33,108 nt of DNA, taken from assembly GCA_004376075.1 (NCBI GenBank), contig SOJQ01000016.1, forward strand, positions 1 to 33,108. The letters run 5' to 3'. A model generated the notes under the pieces. It was not told where the DNA came from and searched no databases. It was given only the letters and a program-made list of their open reading frames with translations. Shown here one piece after another: positions 25,912 through 33,108 of the stretch. This stretch comes from Dehalococcoidia bacterium (GTDB taxonomy: Bacteria > Chloroflexota > Dehalococcoidia > E44-bin15). Numbering within the stretch: the stretch's first letter is position 1; every line of letters begins with the position of its first letter. The position numbers and the translations under genes are program-made.

Positions 25912-27002
25912 CCCTCAAGGTCGACGAATCTCCTCTCCAGCTTTCTCATCACCGCGGGCATGGTGGTATATTCCATCTGCTCCAGGGGGAGCCTGTGGGG
26001 CTCGAAGGGCCCATGGCGACGCATGTAGTCGGCAACCTCACTGGCGATCCTCCTCGCCTCATTGAAGCTGAGGTCATCGAACATGTCCCGAGGCCCGATA
26101 AGCTTGCCGCCGGAGAGCTGGAAGCCGGCGGCGACCACCCGTGGCGGACCATCGAATCGGGTGGGGTTGGAGTCTTCTACTGCCACTGGCATCAGGGGGC
26201 CGTGATGGGAGCCTCTCATCCATCCCTCCACAAGCAGGGGGTGGGTGAAGGGCTCCAGCACCTCTCCCACCGCGGGGAACTCCCCCTGGGAGCGAACGAT
26301 GCACACCGGGTCATCCTTGCCCACATATCTTCCTGCGATCAGCGCCAGGCGCTGTGTGGAGGAGACGGCGGCGATCTCGTTAGAGCCCCTGTGATAGACC
26401 GCCTTCACCGCATAGCGAGATGGTGCCCCCATGAAGAGGAGCATATCGTAGATCTCCTCGGGGGCGTCGAGGGTTATCTTCTTATGCTCCTTGACATCGT
26501 GGATCTCAAAGCGAAAGCCACCATGCATGTTCTCGGCGATGACCAGCCCGATGGTATTGAAGGGGTCGGCGAAGATCTTATAAAGGGGGAGATTCCATGC
26601 CCCCGCCGATGTCTTATCGGCCATAAAAACGATTATCGTCTCCGCCCCTCGCTCCTCGATCTCCATCTCCGCCACGCCGGGCCCCATTCCCTTGACGTTG
26701 CCTGAGAAGGCCTCGGCGAGAAGGTCCTGTCCTGCCCCGTGAAGCTTTAGCTCCCTGGCCACCTTGGTGCACTCCAGGAAGGTATCCCAGGCCAGCTTGT
26801 GGATCGCCTCGTTATCCTCCCCTCGCTGGTGGGTCATGATCAATTCCAGATCGTCCCCGCACCTGGTGACGTGGAAATCGACCAGGAGCTTATCCCGCTC
26901 TCGCTCCAGGCATTCCTTGGCCCTTTCCAGCACCTTGGGATGGGAGCTGGAATGCCCTACATAGCCCCCAATGTCGGCCTTAATAACGCTTAATGTAATC
27001 AT
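25908..27002 (-). CDS. fructose 1,6-bisphosphate aldolase/phosphatase (bifunctional type)
   Basis: MITLSVIKADIGGYVGHSSSHPKVLERA, TRCGDDLELIMTHQRGEDNEAIHKLAWDTF, MADKTSAGAWNLPLYKIFADPFNTIGLVI. Confidence 0.94.
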   Translation of the reverse strand: MITLSVIKADIGGYVGHSSSHPKVLERAKECLERERDKLLVDFHVTRCGDDLELIMTHQRGEDNEAIHKLAWDTFLECTKVARELKLHGAGQDLLAEAFSGNVKGMGPGVAEMEIEERGAETIIVFMADKTSAGAWNLPLYKIFADPFNTIGLVIAENMHGGFRFEIHDVKEHKKITLDAPEEIYDMLLFMGAPSRYAVKAVYHRGSNEIAAVSSTQRLALIAGRYVGKDDPVCIVRSQGEFPAVGEVLEPFTHPLLVEGWMRGSHHGPLMPVAVEDSNPTRFDGPPRVVAAGFQLSGGKLIGPRDMFDDLSFNEARRIASEVADYMRRHGPFEPHRLPLEQMEYTTMPAVMRKLERRFVDLEG

Positions 27003-27022
27003 CCTCTTCCTCCTTTCTTAAA

Positions 27023-28687
27023 TTACAAAACCTCTGCAGGTTTATATACCCCGAACACCTCACGGAAAACGTCACAGACCTCGCCCAACGTAGCATAGGA
27101 GCGCACCGCCTCCAGGATATAGGGCATTAGGTTCTCCATCCCCTGGGCGGCATGGCGCAGCTCCTTGAGCCTCTCCGCCACATCCCTGGAGCTTCGCTGG
27201 CGGCGCACCCGATTTAGCCGCTCCAGATGCCTTCTCTCGCCCTCCTCGTCCATCTCCAAGATAGGAATAGTTAAAGGTTCATCGATGATGTAATCGTTTA
27301 ACCCGACAATGATGCGCTTCCCACTTTCGATCTCCCTCTGGTATCGGTAGGCAGCCTCGGCGATCTCCCGCTGGAAGAAGCCTCTCTCGATAGCGGAGAT
27401 AACGCCACCGTAGGAATCGATCCTCTGGAAGTAGTCGTAACAAGCCTCCTCCATTTTATTGGTCAGCGCCTCCACCATAAAGCTGCCCCCAAGGGGATCG
27501 ACGCTATTTGCCACCCCGCTCTCATGGGCGATGATCTGCTGCGTTCTGAGGGCGATAAGGGCTGCCTTATCTGAGGGTGTAGCGAATGCTTCGTCCATGG
27601 AGTCGGTGTGCAGCGACTGGGTGCCCCCCAAGACGGCAGCGAGGGCTTGAAGGGCGACGCGGACGATGTTGTTCTCCGGCTGCTGTGCCGTTAGGGAACA
27701 GCCCGCGGTCTGGGTGTGGAAGCGGAGCCAAAGGGAGCGCTCATTTCGGGGGTTGAAGCGCTGCCTTATCTCCCGGGCCCAGATGCGGCGAGCGGCACGA
27801 AACTTGGCGATCTCCTCGAAGAAGTCGTTATGCACATTGAAGAAGAAGCTAAGCCTGGGGGCGAAATCATCCACCTCAAGCCCTCGTTCCACCCCTGCCT
27901 CCACATAGGTCAAGCCATCGGCGAGGGTGAACGCCAGTTCCTGAGCGGCGGTGGCCCCCGCCTCTCGAATATGATAGCCACTGATGCTGATGGTATTCCA
28001 CAGGGGGAGGTGCCTCGTCCCGAACTCAAAGGTGTCTACAATGAGGCGCATCGAAGGCTGTGGGGGGAAGAGGTACTCGTTCTGGGCGATGTATTCCTTG
28101 AGGATATCGTTCTGAATCGTCCCCCCAAGCCTCTCCATAGGTATGTCCCGCTTCTCAGCGGCGGCGATGTACATCGCCCAGATCACCGCAGCAGGGCTGT
28201 TGATGGTCATCGATGTGGTCACCTCATCCATGGGGATGCCATCGAAAAGCACCTCCATATCGGCGAGGGAGGAAATCGCCACCCCGCACCTGCCGAACTC
28301 CCCTCGCGCTTCCGTGGCATCGGTATCATAGCCCATGAGGGTGGGCATATCAAAGGCAACGCTGAGTCCCGTTTCGCCATGATTTAGAAGGTACTTAAAG
28401 CGCTCATTGGTCTCCTCTGCGGTGCCGAAGCCAGCAAACATCCTCATCGTCCAAAGTCTTCCCCTATGTCCTGTATGATGAATACCGCGGACGAAGGGAT
28501 ATTCGCCGGGAAAGCCTACATCCGTCAGATAGTCAAGCCCCGATATATCCTCCACTGAGTAGAGCCTTTCGATGGGCAGTCCCGAGGTTGTGATGAAGCG
28601 ATCCCGCCTCTCCGCAGAATTCGATGCTTTCCTCTGCCACTCCATTCCCCGCTTTCTAATGTCCTCGAGCCTCTTCTGGTCGAACAC
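27023..28687 (-). CDS. methylmalonyl-CoA mutase large (catalytic) subunit, no B12-binding domain
   Basis: [85 protein letters not shown]; ends at 554 aa without a DxHxxG cobalamin domain. Confidence 0.95.
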   Translation of the reverse strand: MFDQKRLEDIRKRGMEWQRKASNSAERRDRFITTSGLPIERLYSVEDISGLDYLTDVGFPGEYPFVRGIHHTGHRGRLWTMRMFAGFGTAEETNERFKYLLNHGETGLSVAFDMPTLMGYDTDATEARGEFGRCGVAISSLADMEVLFDGIPMDEVTTSMTINSPAAVIWAMYIAAAEKRDIPMERLGGTIQNDILKEYIAQNEYLFPPQPSMRLIVDTFEFGTRHLPLWNTISISGYHIREAGATAAQELAFTLADGLTYVEAGVERGLEVDDFAPRLSFFFNVHNDFFEEIAKFRAARRIWAREIRQRFNPRNERSLWLRFHTQTAGCSLTAQQPENNIVRVALQALAAVLGGTQSLHTDSMDEAFATPSDKAALIALRTQQIIAHESGVANSVDPLGGSFMVEALTNKMEEACYDYFQRIDSYGGVISAIERGFFQREIAEAAYRYQREIESGKRIIVGLNDYIIDEPLTIPILEMDEEGERRHLERLNRVRRQRSSRDVAERLKELRHAAQGMENLMPYILEAVRSYATLGEVCDVFREVFGVYKPAEVL

Positions 28688-28703
28688 GGCACGCCCCCCA
28701 AAT

Positions 28704-29240
28704 TCAGTAGTCGATCCCCCTCCTCGCCCTTATCCCCTTCTGAAAGGGGTGCTTAATCTCCACCATATCGGTAACAAGATCAGCCCTTTCGATAAGCCTC
28801 TCATCGGCATGGCGACCGGTGAGGATAAGCTCCACCTTTTCTGGCTTCTCCTCGATGAGCCTCAATACCTCTTCAACCCCCACCAGCTTCCAGGCAACAG
28901 CGATGTTTATTTCATCGAGCACCACGAGGTCGTAGTCGCCGCTAGCGATCGCCTTCCTAGCTGCCTCCAGAGCCTGCCTCGCCTGCTCCCTTTCGTTCTT
29001 TTTAACCCTCTTTGGGTCTACAAAGTCCCTGTGGCCAAAGCTTTCGAAGCTAACATTGGGTAGCTGGGCAAGGATCTTTCGCTCCCCATAGGGATAATCG
29101 CCCTTCATGAAGTAAACGATATGAGCACGCAGGCCCTGTCCCAGGGCACGAAGCACCACCCCTAAGGCAGCGGAGGTTTTGCCTTTGCCACCTCCGGTGA
29201 AGATCTCCACCAGCCCTTTGGTCGGCGGTTCATTGTTCAT
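28704..29240 (-). CDS. cobO: cob(I)alamin adenosyltransferase, CobA/BtuR/CobO family
   Basis: [62 protein letters not shown]; likely start at MNNEPP rather than ORF-track 29324. Confidence 0.93.
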   Translation of the reverse strand: MNNEPPTKGLVEIFTGGGKGKTSAALGVVLRALGQGLRAHIVYFMKGDYPYGERKILAQLPNVSFESFGHRDFVDPKRVKKNEREQARQALEAARKAIASGDYDLVVLDEINIAVAWKLVGVEEVLRLIEEKPEKVELILTGRHADERLIERADLVTDMVEIKHPFQKGIRARRGIDY

Positions 29241-29314
29241 CACAGCATAAGAAGCCCGTCCGCCTAAACCCTTCCAAGCTTGGGTGGCGGCGGGCATTTG
29301 AGATTCACATTCAA

Positions 29315-29343
29315 AGTCTAACAAGAGGGCACCTCCTTGTCAA
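29315..29343 (-). promoter_or_regulatory. Candidate promoter for the cobO gene
   Basis: Minus strand TTGACA - 17 nt - TAGACT. Confidence 0.5.
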
Positions 29344-29361
29344 GGATGCTTCGCCTTTGTA

Positions 29362-29390
29362 TTGACAAAGGGGGATCCATGTTATATATT
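29362..29390 (+). promoter_or_regulatory. Sigma70-type promoter for the lipoprotein gene
   Basis: TTGACA - 17 nt - TATATT. Confidence 0.8.
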
Positions 29391-29413
29391 GCTATTCGCT
29401 AAGGGGGTGGCAA

Positions 29414-30223
29414 ATGAAAGCCAAAACGTTGGTAGTAGTGTTACTCCTCGCTGTCTTGCTATTGTCGGGCTCTGCCTGCGACGGAGGAGAAGCCCCGACC
29501 TCGACGCCTACGCCGACCTCAGAATTGTCGGCGGAGCAGATAATGGAAGCAGTAGCGGAGGCTGAAATTGAGACCTACCGATTCGACATGTATATGAGCA
29601 TGACGATGGTGGGGGAGATGCCGGGAACGGTGACAATGGACGTGACTGGGGCCATTGATGAGCAAAACAGAGAGATGTACATGGATATGCAGCTGAGCAT
29701 GTCTATGCCCGAGCCGATGGAGACGGGCATGGAGATATACATCGTGGGTGACTGGATATATATGGGGGTGGAAATGCCCGGTGAGCCTGCGATGTGGATG
29801 AAGATGACGATGACGGAGTACATGTGGGAGGAGCTGGACATAACCAGTCAACAGCTCGATTTACTGATGGACTTCGTTGAGGTGGAGCTTCTTGGCACCG
29901 AGACGGTCGGCGGAGTCGAGTGCTATAAACTTAGAGTGACGCCAGACATGGGAAAGCTCTGGGAATGGGCTCAGATGCAGGGGGGCATGGAAGAACTGGA
30001 TCCGGCTTTGGACCTTGAAGACATAATAAGTGACTTCTCCATCACTGAATGGGTGGCGAAGGATACATATTTCACTACGAAGGCCGTTATCGATATCACG
30101 ATGACCATCGAGTCAGATACCATAGATATGACTATGACCATGTTGATGTATGGCTTCAACGAGCCGGTCAGCATCGAACTGCCGCCAGAGGCAGCGGATG
30201 CTGTGGAAGTGCCTATGCCTTAG
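29414..30223 (+). CDS. Met-rich lipoprotein, LppX/LolA-like fold suspected
   Basis: Lipobox signal KTLVVVLLLAVLLLSGSAC; about 32 Met in 269 aa with alternating Met runs. Confidence 0.85.
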   Translation: MKAKTLVVVLLLAVLLLSGSACDGGEAPTSTPTPTSELSAEQIMEAVAEAEIETYRFDMYMSMTMVGEMPGTVTMDVTGAIDEQNREMYMDMQLSMSMPEPMETGMEIYIVGDWIYMGVEMPGEPAMWMKMTMTEYMWEELDITSQQLDLLMDFVEVELLGTETVGGVECYKLRVTPDMGKLWEWAQMQGGMEELDPALDLEDIISDFSITEWVAKDTYFTTKAVIDITMTIESDTIDMTMTMLMYGFNEPVSIELPPEAADAVEVPMP

Positions 30224-30245
30224 CACTTCTCTTGCCCAGAGTGAT

Positions 30246-30284
30246 GAAGAGCAACTGCCTGCTAAGCGGTTGCTCTTCCTTTTA
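30246..30284 (+). terminator. Rho-independent terminator after the lipoprotein gene
   Basis: GAAGAGCAAC...GTTGCTCTTC 10-bp inverted repeat followed by CTTTT. Confidence 0.8.
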
Positions 30285-30307
30285 CGACTTTTGCCTGTAT
30301 ATCTATT

Positions 30308-30337
30308 TTGAGTGATTTGCGTCGTCCGTGATATAAT
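30308..30337 (+). promoter_or_regulatory. Candidate promoter for pduO-type gene and his genes
   Basis: TTGAGT - 18 nt - TATAAT upstream of start at 30360. Confidence 0.55.
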
Positions 30338-30359
30338 GCCCAATAAAGGGGAAAGGAAG

Positions 30360-30881
30360 ATGAAAACCTTCAATAAGAGGGGGGACAAAGGGGAAACAAG
30401 CCTCCTCTACGGGGGGCGTGTTCCCAAGAGCGACCCTCGATGTGAAGCCTATGGCACCATCGATGAGGCCGTTTCTGCACTGGGTTTAGCACGAGCCCTG
30501 GCCAAAAAGGAGCGGGTCTCCCATATTCTGCTAACCATTCAACAGGATTTATTTGTTGTTGGGGCGGAGCTTGCCACCGCTGCCGACCAATACCACAAGC
30601 TAAAGAGCAAGCATCGGGTGGTTACCGCGGACATGGTGGATCGATTGGAGAGCCTGATCGGCGGCTTTGAGGAGGAGATGGAGATGCCTGAGGTATTCGT
30701 CATCCCCGGCGTTTCCCCGAGCTCGGCGGCCCTGGATCTGGCGCGCGCCATAATTAGAAGGGCGGAGAGAAGGGTGGTGGAGTTGAGAAATGATAGTATG
30801 GTGCAGAACGAGATGGTGCTGGAATATCTCAATAGATTAGGGGACCTGGTTTTCACCCTGGCTCGCTATGAAGAGATTTAA
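30360..30881 (+). CDS. cob(I)alamin adenosyltransferase, PduO family
   Basis: FNKRGDKGETSLLYGGRVPKSDPRCEAYGTIDEAVSALGLARAL; ARAIIRRAERRVVEL; start placed at MKTFNKRGD after AAAGGGGAAAGGAAG. Confidence 0.94.
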   Translation: MKTFNKRGDKGETSLLYGGRVPKSDPRCEAYGTIDEAVSALGLARALAKKERVSHILLTIQQDLFVVGAELATAADQYHKLKSKHRVVTADMVDRLESLIGGFEEEMEMPEVFVIPGVSPSSAALDLARAIIRRAERRVVELRNDSMVQNEMVLEYLNRLGDLVFTLARYEEI

Positions 30882-30892
30882 AGGAGGGGCTA

Positions 30893-31612
30893 ATGGAGAT
30901 CATCCCCGCCATCGACCTCAGGCAAGGGAAATGCGTTCGCCTCTATCAGGGCGACTATAGCCAGGAGACGGTGTTCTCCGAGGACCCTATCGGCGTCGCT
31001 CGGCACTGGCAATCGCTGGGTGCAAGGAGGCTTCACATCGTTGACCTCGATGGCGCCTCTAAAGGCGAACTTTGCCACGCCTCCCTCGTCGAGGAGATGG
31101 CGCGCTCGGTCAAGATTCCCCTTCAACTCGGCGGTGGACTCAGGCGGCTGGAGGCAGTGGAGCAGGTGCTGAAGTTTGGGGTGGAGCGGGCTATCCTGGG
31201 CACGGCGGCGATAGAGGATGTTGCCTTGATTCGAGAGGCTTGCCAAAGGTTTGGCGAGGCGGTCATCGTGAGCATCGATGCCAGGGATGGCTTCGTCGCC
31301 ACCCATGGCTGGCGGGAGAGGACAACGATCACTGCTATCGAGCTGGTGGAGAGCATGGCTTCTCTTGGGGTAAAGCGCTTCATCTATACTGACATTGCCC
31401 GCGATGGCACCCTCACCGAGCCCAATTTCGGTGCCATTGCCGATTTGCTAGGCAAGACCAGTTTGCCTATCATCGCCTCTGGGGGCATCTCATCGCTGAA
31501 GCATCTCAAAAGGCTGGCCCAGCTTGGCGTGGAGGGGGCGATTGTGGGCCGGGCGCTCTACACGGGGGACATAGATTTGAAAGAGGCGCTGGAGGCTTTA
31601 GGGGAGTGTTAG
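30893..31612 (+). CDS. hisA: phosphoribosylformimino-5-aminoimidazole carboxamide ribotide isomerase
   Basis: MEIIPAIDLRQGKCVRLYQGDYSQETVF, LHIVDLDGASKG, VSIDARDGFVATHGW, ASGGISSLKHL. Confidence 0.95.
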   Translation: MEIIPAIDLRQGKCVRLYQGDYSQETVFSEDPIGVARHWQSLGARRLHIVDLDGASKGELCHASLVEEMARSVKIPLQLGGGLRRLEAVEQVLKFGVERAILGTAAIEDVALIREACQRFGEAVIVSIDARDGFVATHGWRERTTITAIELVESMASLGVKRFIYTDIARDGTLTEPNFGAIADLLGKTSLPIIASGGISSLKHLKRLAQLGVEGAIVGRALYTGDIDLKEALEALGEC

Positions 31613-32242
31613 ATGCATCCCGCCGCGCTAGCTATCCTTAGTCTAATCGGCGCCTTCATCGTCTTCCAGATATTGATTCGGATAGTACGAAAAATCCACC
31701 CCATTCCCATTCCGTGGCAGGCAGCTTTACTTTTAGACCACCCCCTACGGAGGCGCTTTCAGAGCCCATCAAAAACTGTGGAGCGGATAGGAGTCGAGGA
31801 GGGAATGAGGGTGTTGGAATTGGGACCAGGCCCCGGATTTTTCACCGCGGAGGTATCCAGGCGAGTGGGCTGGGGAAGGTTATACTGCCTGGATATCCAG
31901 CCAGAGCTGATAGCGAGAGTTAAAGAAAAGGTGTTGAAAGAGGGGCTCGAAAACGTGTCTCTAATGGTGGGAGATGGCACAGCTCTTCCTTTTGCCGAGA
32001 ATAGCCTTGATCTTGCCTTCCTAGTTACTGTTCTGGGCGAGATACCGGACAAGGATGGCGCTTTACGGGAGCTGCACCGCGTGCTTCGCCGCGGTGGGGT
32101 GCTTTCGATTTCAGAGATGCTTCCCGACCCCGATTACTCCCTGAAGAGAACCACCATTGCTCGGGCTGGCAAAGCAGGATTTGAACCTTTTCAGGAATTT
32201 GGTAATTTCTTTATATATGTTGTAAACTTTCTAAAGAGGTGA
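31613..32242 (+). CDS. SAM-dependent methyltransferase with N-terminal hydrophobic segment
   Basis: MRVLELGPGPGFFTAEVSRRVGWGRLYCLDIQPELI, ELHRVLRRGGVLSISEMLPDPDY; start immediately follows the hisA stop. Confidence 0.9.
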   Translation: MHPAALAILSLIGAFIVFQILIRIVRKIHPIPIPWQAALLLDHPLRRRFQSPSKTVERIGVEEGMRVLELGPGPGFFTAEVSRRVGWGRLYCLDIQPELIARVKEKVLKEGLENVSLMVGDGTALPFAENSLDLAFLVTVLGEIPDKDGALRELHRVLRRGGVLSISEMLPDPDYSLKRTTIARAGKAGFEPFQEFGNFFIYVVNFLKR

Positions 32243-32306
32243 ACCAGTGGTGCAAAGGAATATGTTGCCCACAGGGGTATAGCGGTAAGGCTTTAGGAGG
32301 TTTAGG

Positions 32307-32624
32307 ATGCTCAAGTTTGATGAAAAGGGGCTGATCCCAGCCATTGCCCAGGACGCCAATAGCGGCGAGGTGCTCATGCTGGGATACATGAATGAGGAGT
32401 CGCTGAAGAGGACGCTTGCCAGCGGTCAGGTCTGGTTCTATAGCCGAAGTCGGCAGGAGCTTTGGTATAAAGGGGAGACCTCGGGAAGCTATTTAAATGT
32501 GCGCTCCATCCTTAAGGACTGCGATGAGGATGCCCTTCTGCTTCAGGTGGAGGCAACTGGCCCCGTATGCCACACGGGAAACAGGACCTGCTTCTTTCAG
32601 GAGCTGGAGCAAATAGAAAAATAA
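32307..32624 (+). CDS. hisI: phosphoribosyl-AMP cyclohydrolase
   Basis: [72 protein letters not shown]. Confidence 0.96.
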   Translation: MLKFDEKGLIPAIAQDANSGEVLMLGYMNEESLKRTLASGQVWFYSRSRQELWYKGETSGSYLNVRSILKDCDEDALLLQVEATGPVCHTGNRTCFFQELEQIEK

Positions 32625-32656
32625 AAAGGGGGCCGACTTACCCCTTGACCCCCTTT
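32625..32656. terminator. Hairpin between convergent hisI and rpmE; terminator-like for the minus strand
   Basis: AAAGGGGG...CCCCCTTT; minus-strand side followed by TTTTTATTTTTC. Confidence 0.6.
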
Positions 32657-32670
32657 GCTAAAAAGCCCCT

Positions 32671-32871
32671 CTATTCTATCGTGTATCGCCTCTTAAAGCG
32701 CTCCCCCCTCCCCGCGGTGTCCACCATGCGACGCTCCGCGGGGAGAGAGGGATGACACTTGCTGCAAAGCTCCACCTTGAGAATCGGCTTTGTGGAGCCG
32801 GTGGTAAAGGTATTGCCACAGGAGCAGATAACCTTCGCTTCCATATACGGGGGGTGGATGTCCTTTTTCAT
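32671..32871 (-). CDS. rpmE: 50S ribosomal protein bL31 (Zn-type)
   Basis: [41 protein letters not shown]. Confidence 0.95.
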   Translation of the reverse strand: MKKDIHPPYMEAKVICSCGNTFTTGSTKPILKVELCSKCHPSLPAERRMVDTAGRGERFKRRYTIE

Positions 32872-33108
32872 GGGCTATAGACGCTTACCTTTTTTCTATC
32901 CTTGGTTGCCGGCTCAAACTTGACCTTGCCATCGGCGAGGGCGAAGAGGGTGTGATCACGCCCCAAACCTACATTATTCCCAGGGCGAATTCTGGTGCCC
33001 CGCTGGCGAACGATGATCGTCCCCGCCCTGACCAGTTGACCATCATATCGCTTCACCCCTAGCCGCTTCGCCTGGCTATCTCGCCCTAACCTTGTGCTGC
33101 CGCCACCC
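32868..33108 (-). CDS. rpmA: 50S ribosomal protein bL27, N-terminus beyond the window edge
   Basis: [65 protein letters not shown]; continues off right edge; ORF-track start at 33056 is internal. Confidence 0.93.
   Translation of the reverse strand, partial: GGGSTRLGRDSQAKRLGVKRYDGQLVRAGTIIVRQRGTRIRPGNNVGLGRDHTLFALADGKVKFEPATKDRKKVSVYSP

Noticed and set aside
25881-26705. 274-aa plus-strand ORF antisense to the FBP aldolase/phosphatase
   Set aside because: Fully overlaps a confidently assigned gene and has no recognisable domain; typical GC-biased shadow ORF
27716-28387. 223-aa plus-strand ORF antisense to methylmalonyl-CoA mutase
   Set aside because: Shadow ORF without conserved motifs
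29519-29851. His-rich minus-strand ORF (HVLRHRHLHPHRRL...HVHCHRSRHLPHHRHAHIHV)
   Set aside because: It is antisense to the Met-rich lipoprotein; ATG codons read in reverse give CAT (His), so the His richness is a mirror artefact
1-33108. CRISPR arrays, transposons, integrases, toxin-antitoxin or phage genes, tRNAs
   Set aside because: No repeat-spacer pattern, transposase/integrase motifs or tRNA-like cloverleaf noticed; intergenic spaces are short and explained by promoters, terminators and a riboswitch

Overview
The window looks like a contiguous, gene-dense bacterial chromosomal segment. My inference from gene content is an anaerobic Chloroflexota/Dehalococcoidia-like genome, not proven from this sequence. 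I found no convincing mobile element, CRISPR array, tRNA or rRNA. Main blocks: (1) a minus-strand purine and methylthioadenosine salvage block (hpt, ade, mtnA, mtnP). Between mtnA and mtnP sit a class I SAM methyltransferase and a 361-aa HgcA-HgcB-like fusion: a corrinoid domain with the NVWCAA cap helix, four hydrophobic segments, and a 2x[4Fe-4S] ferredoxin. (2) A ~10-kb minus-strand cobamide uptake, remodelling and salvage cluster (btuF-cbiZ-cbiB-cobD-cobT-cobS-cobU-cobQ-btuC-btuD) under a cobalamin riboswitch with a readable terminator/antiterminator. (3) A plus-strand acyl-CoA block (two crotonases, PHP protein, SDR, Sir2, acyl-CoA synthetase) facing a membrane Fe-S oxidoreductase. (4) moaC-moaA-rdgB-FBP aldolase/phosphatase-methylmalonyl-CoA mutase-cobA/btuR on minus. 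(5) A Met-rich lipoprotein, pduO-type adenosyltransferase, hisA, methyltransferase and hisI on plus, then rpmE/rpmA on minus. The strongest candidate for an under-described system is the mtnA-methyltransferase-HgcAB-like-mtnP unit. Its protein departs from the mercury-methylating HgcA/HgcB signatures at specific residues. Second is the CbiZ-TGA-CbiB arrangement, where CbiB has no normal start codon and is in frame with CbiZ across one stop. Promoter and hairpin coordinates were counted by hand and may be off by 1-2 nt.
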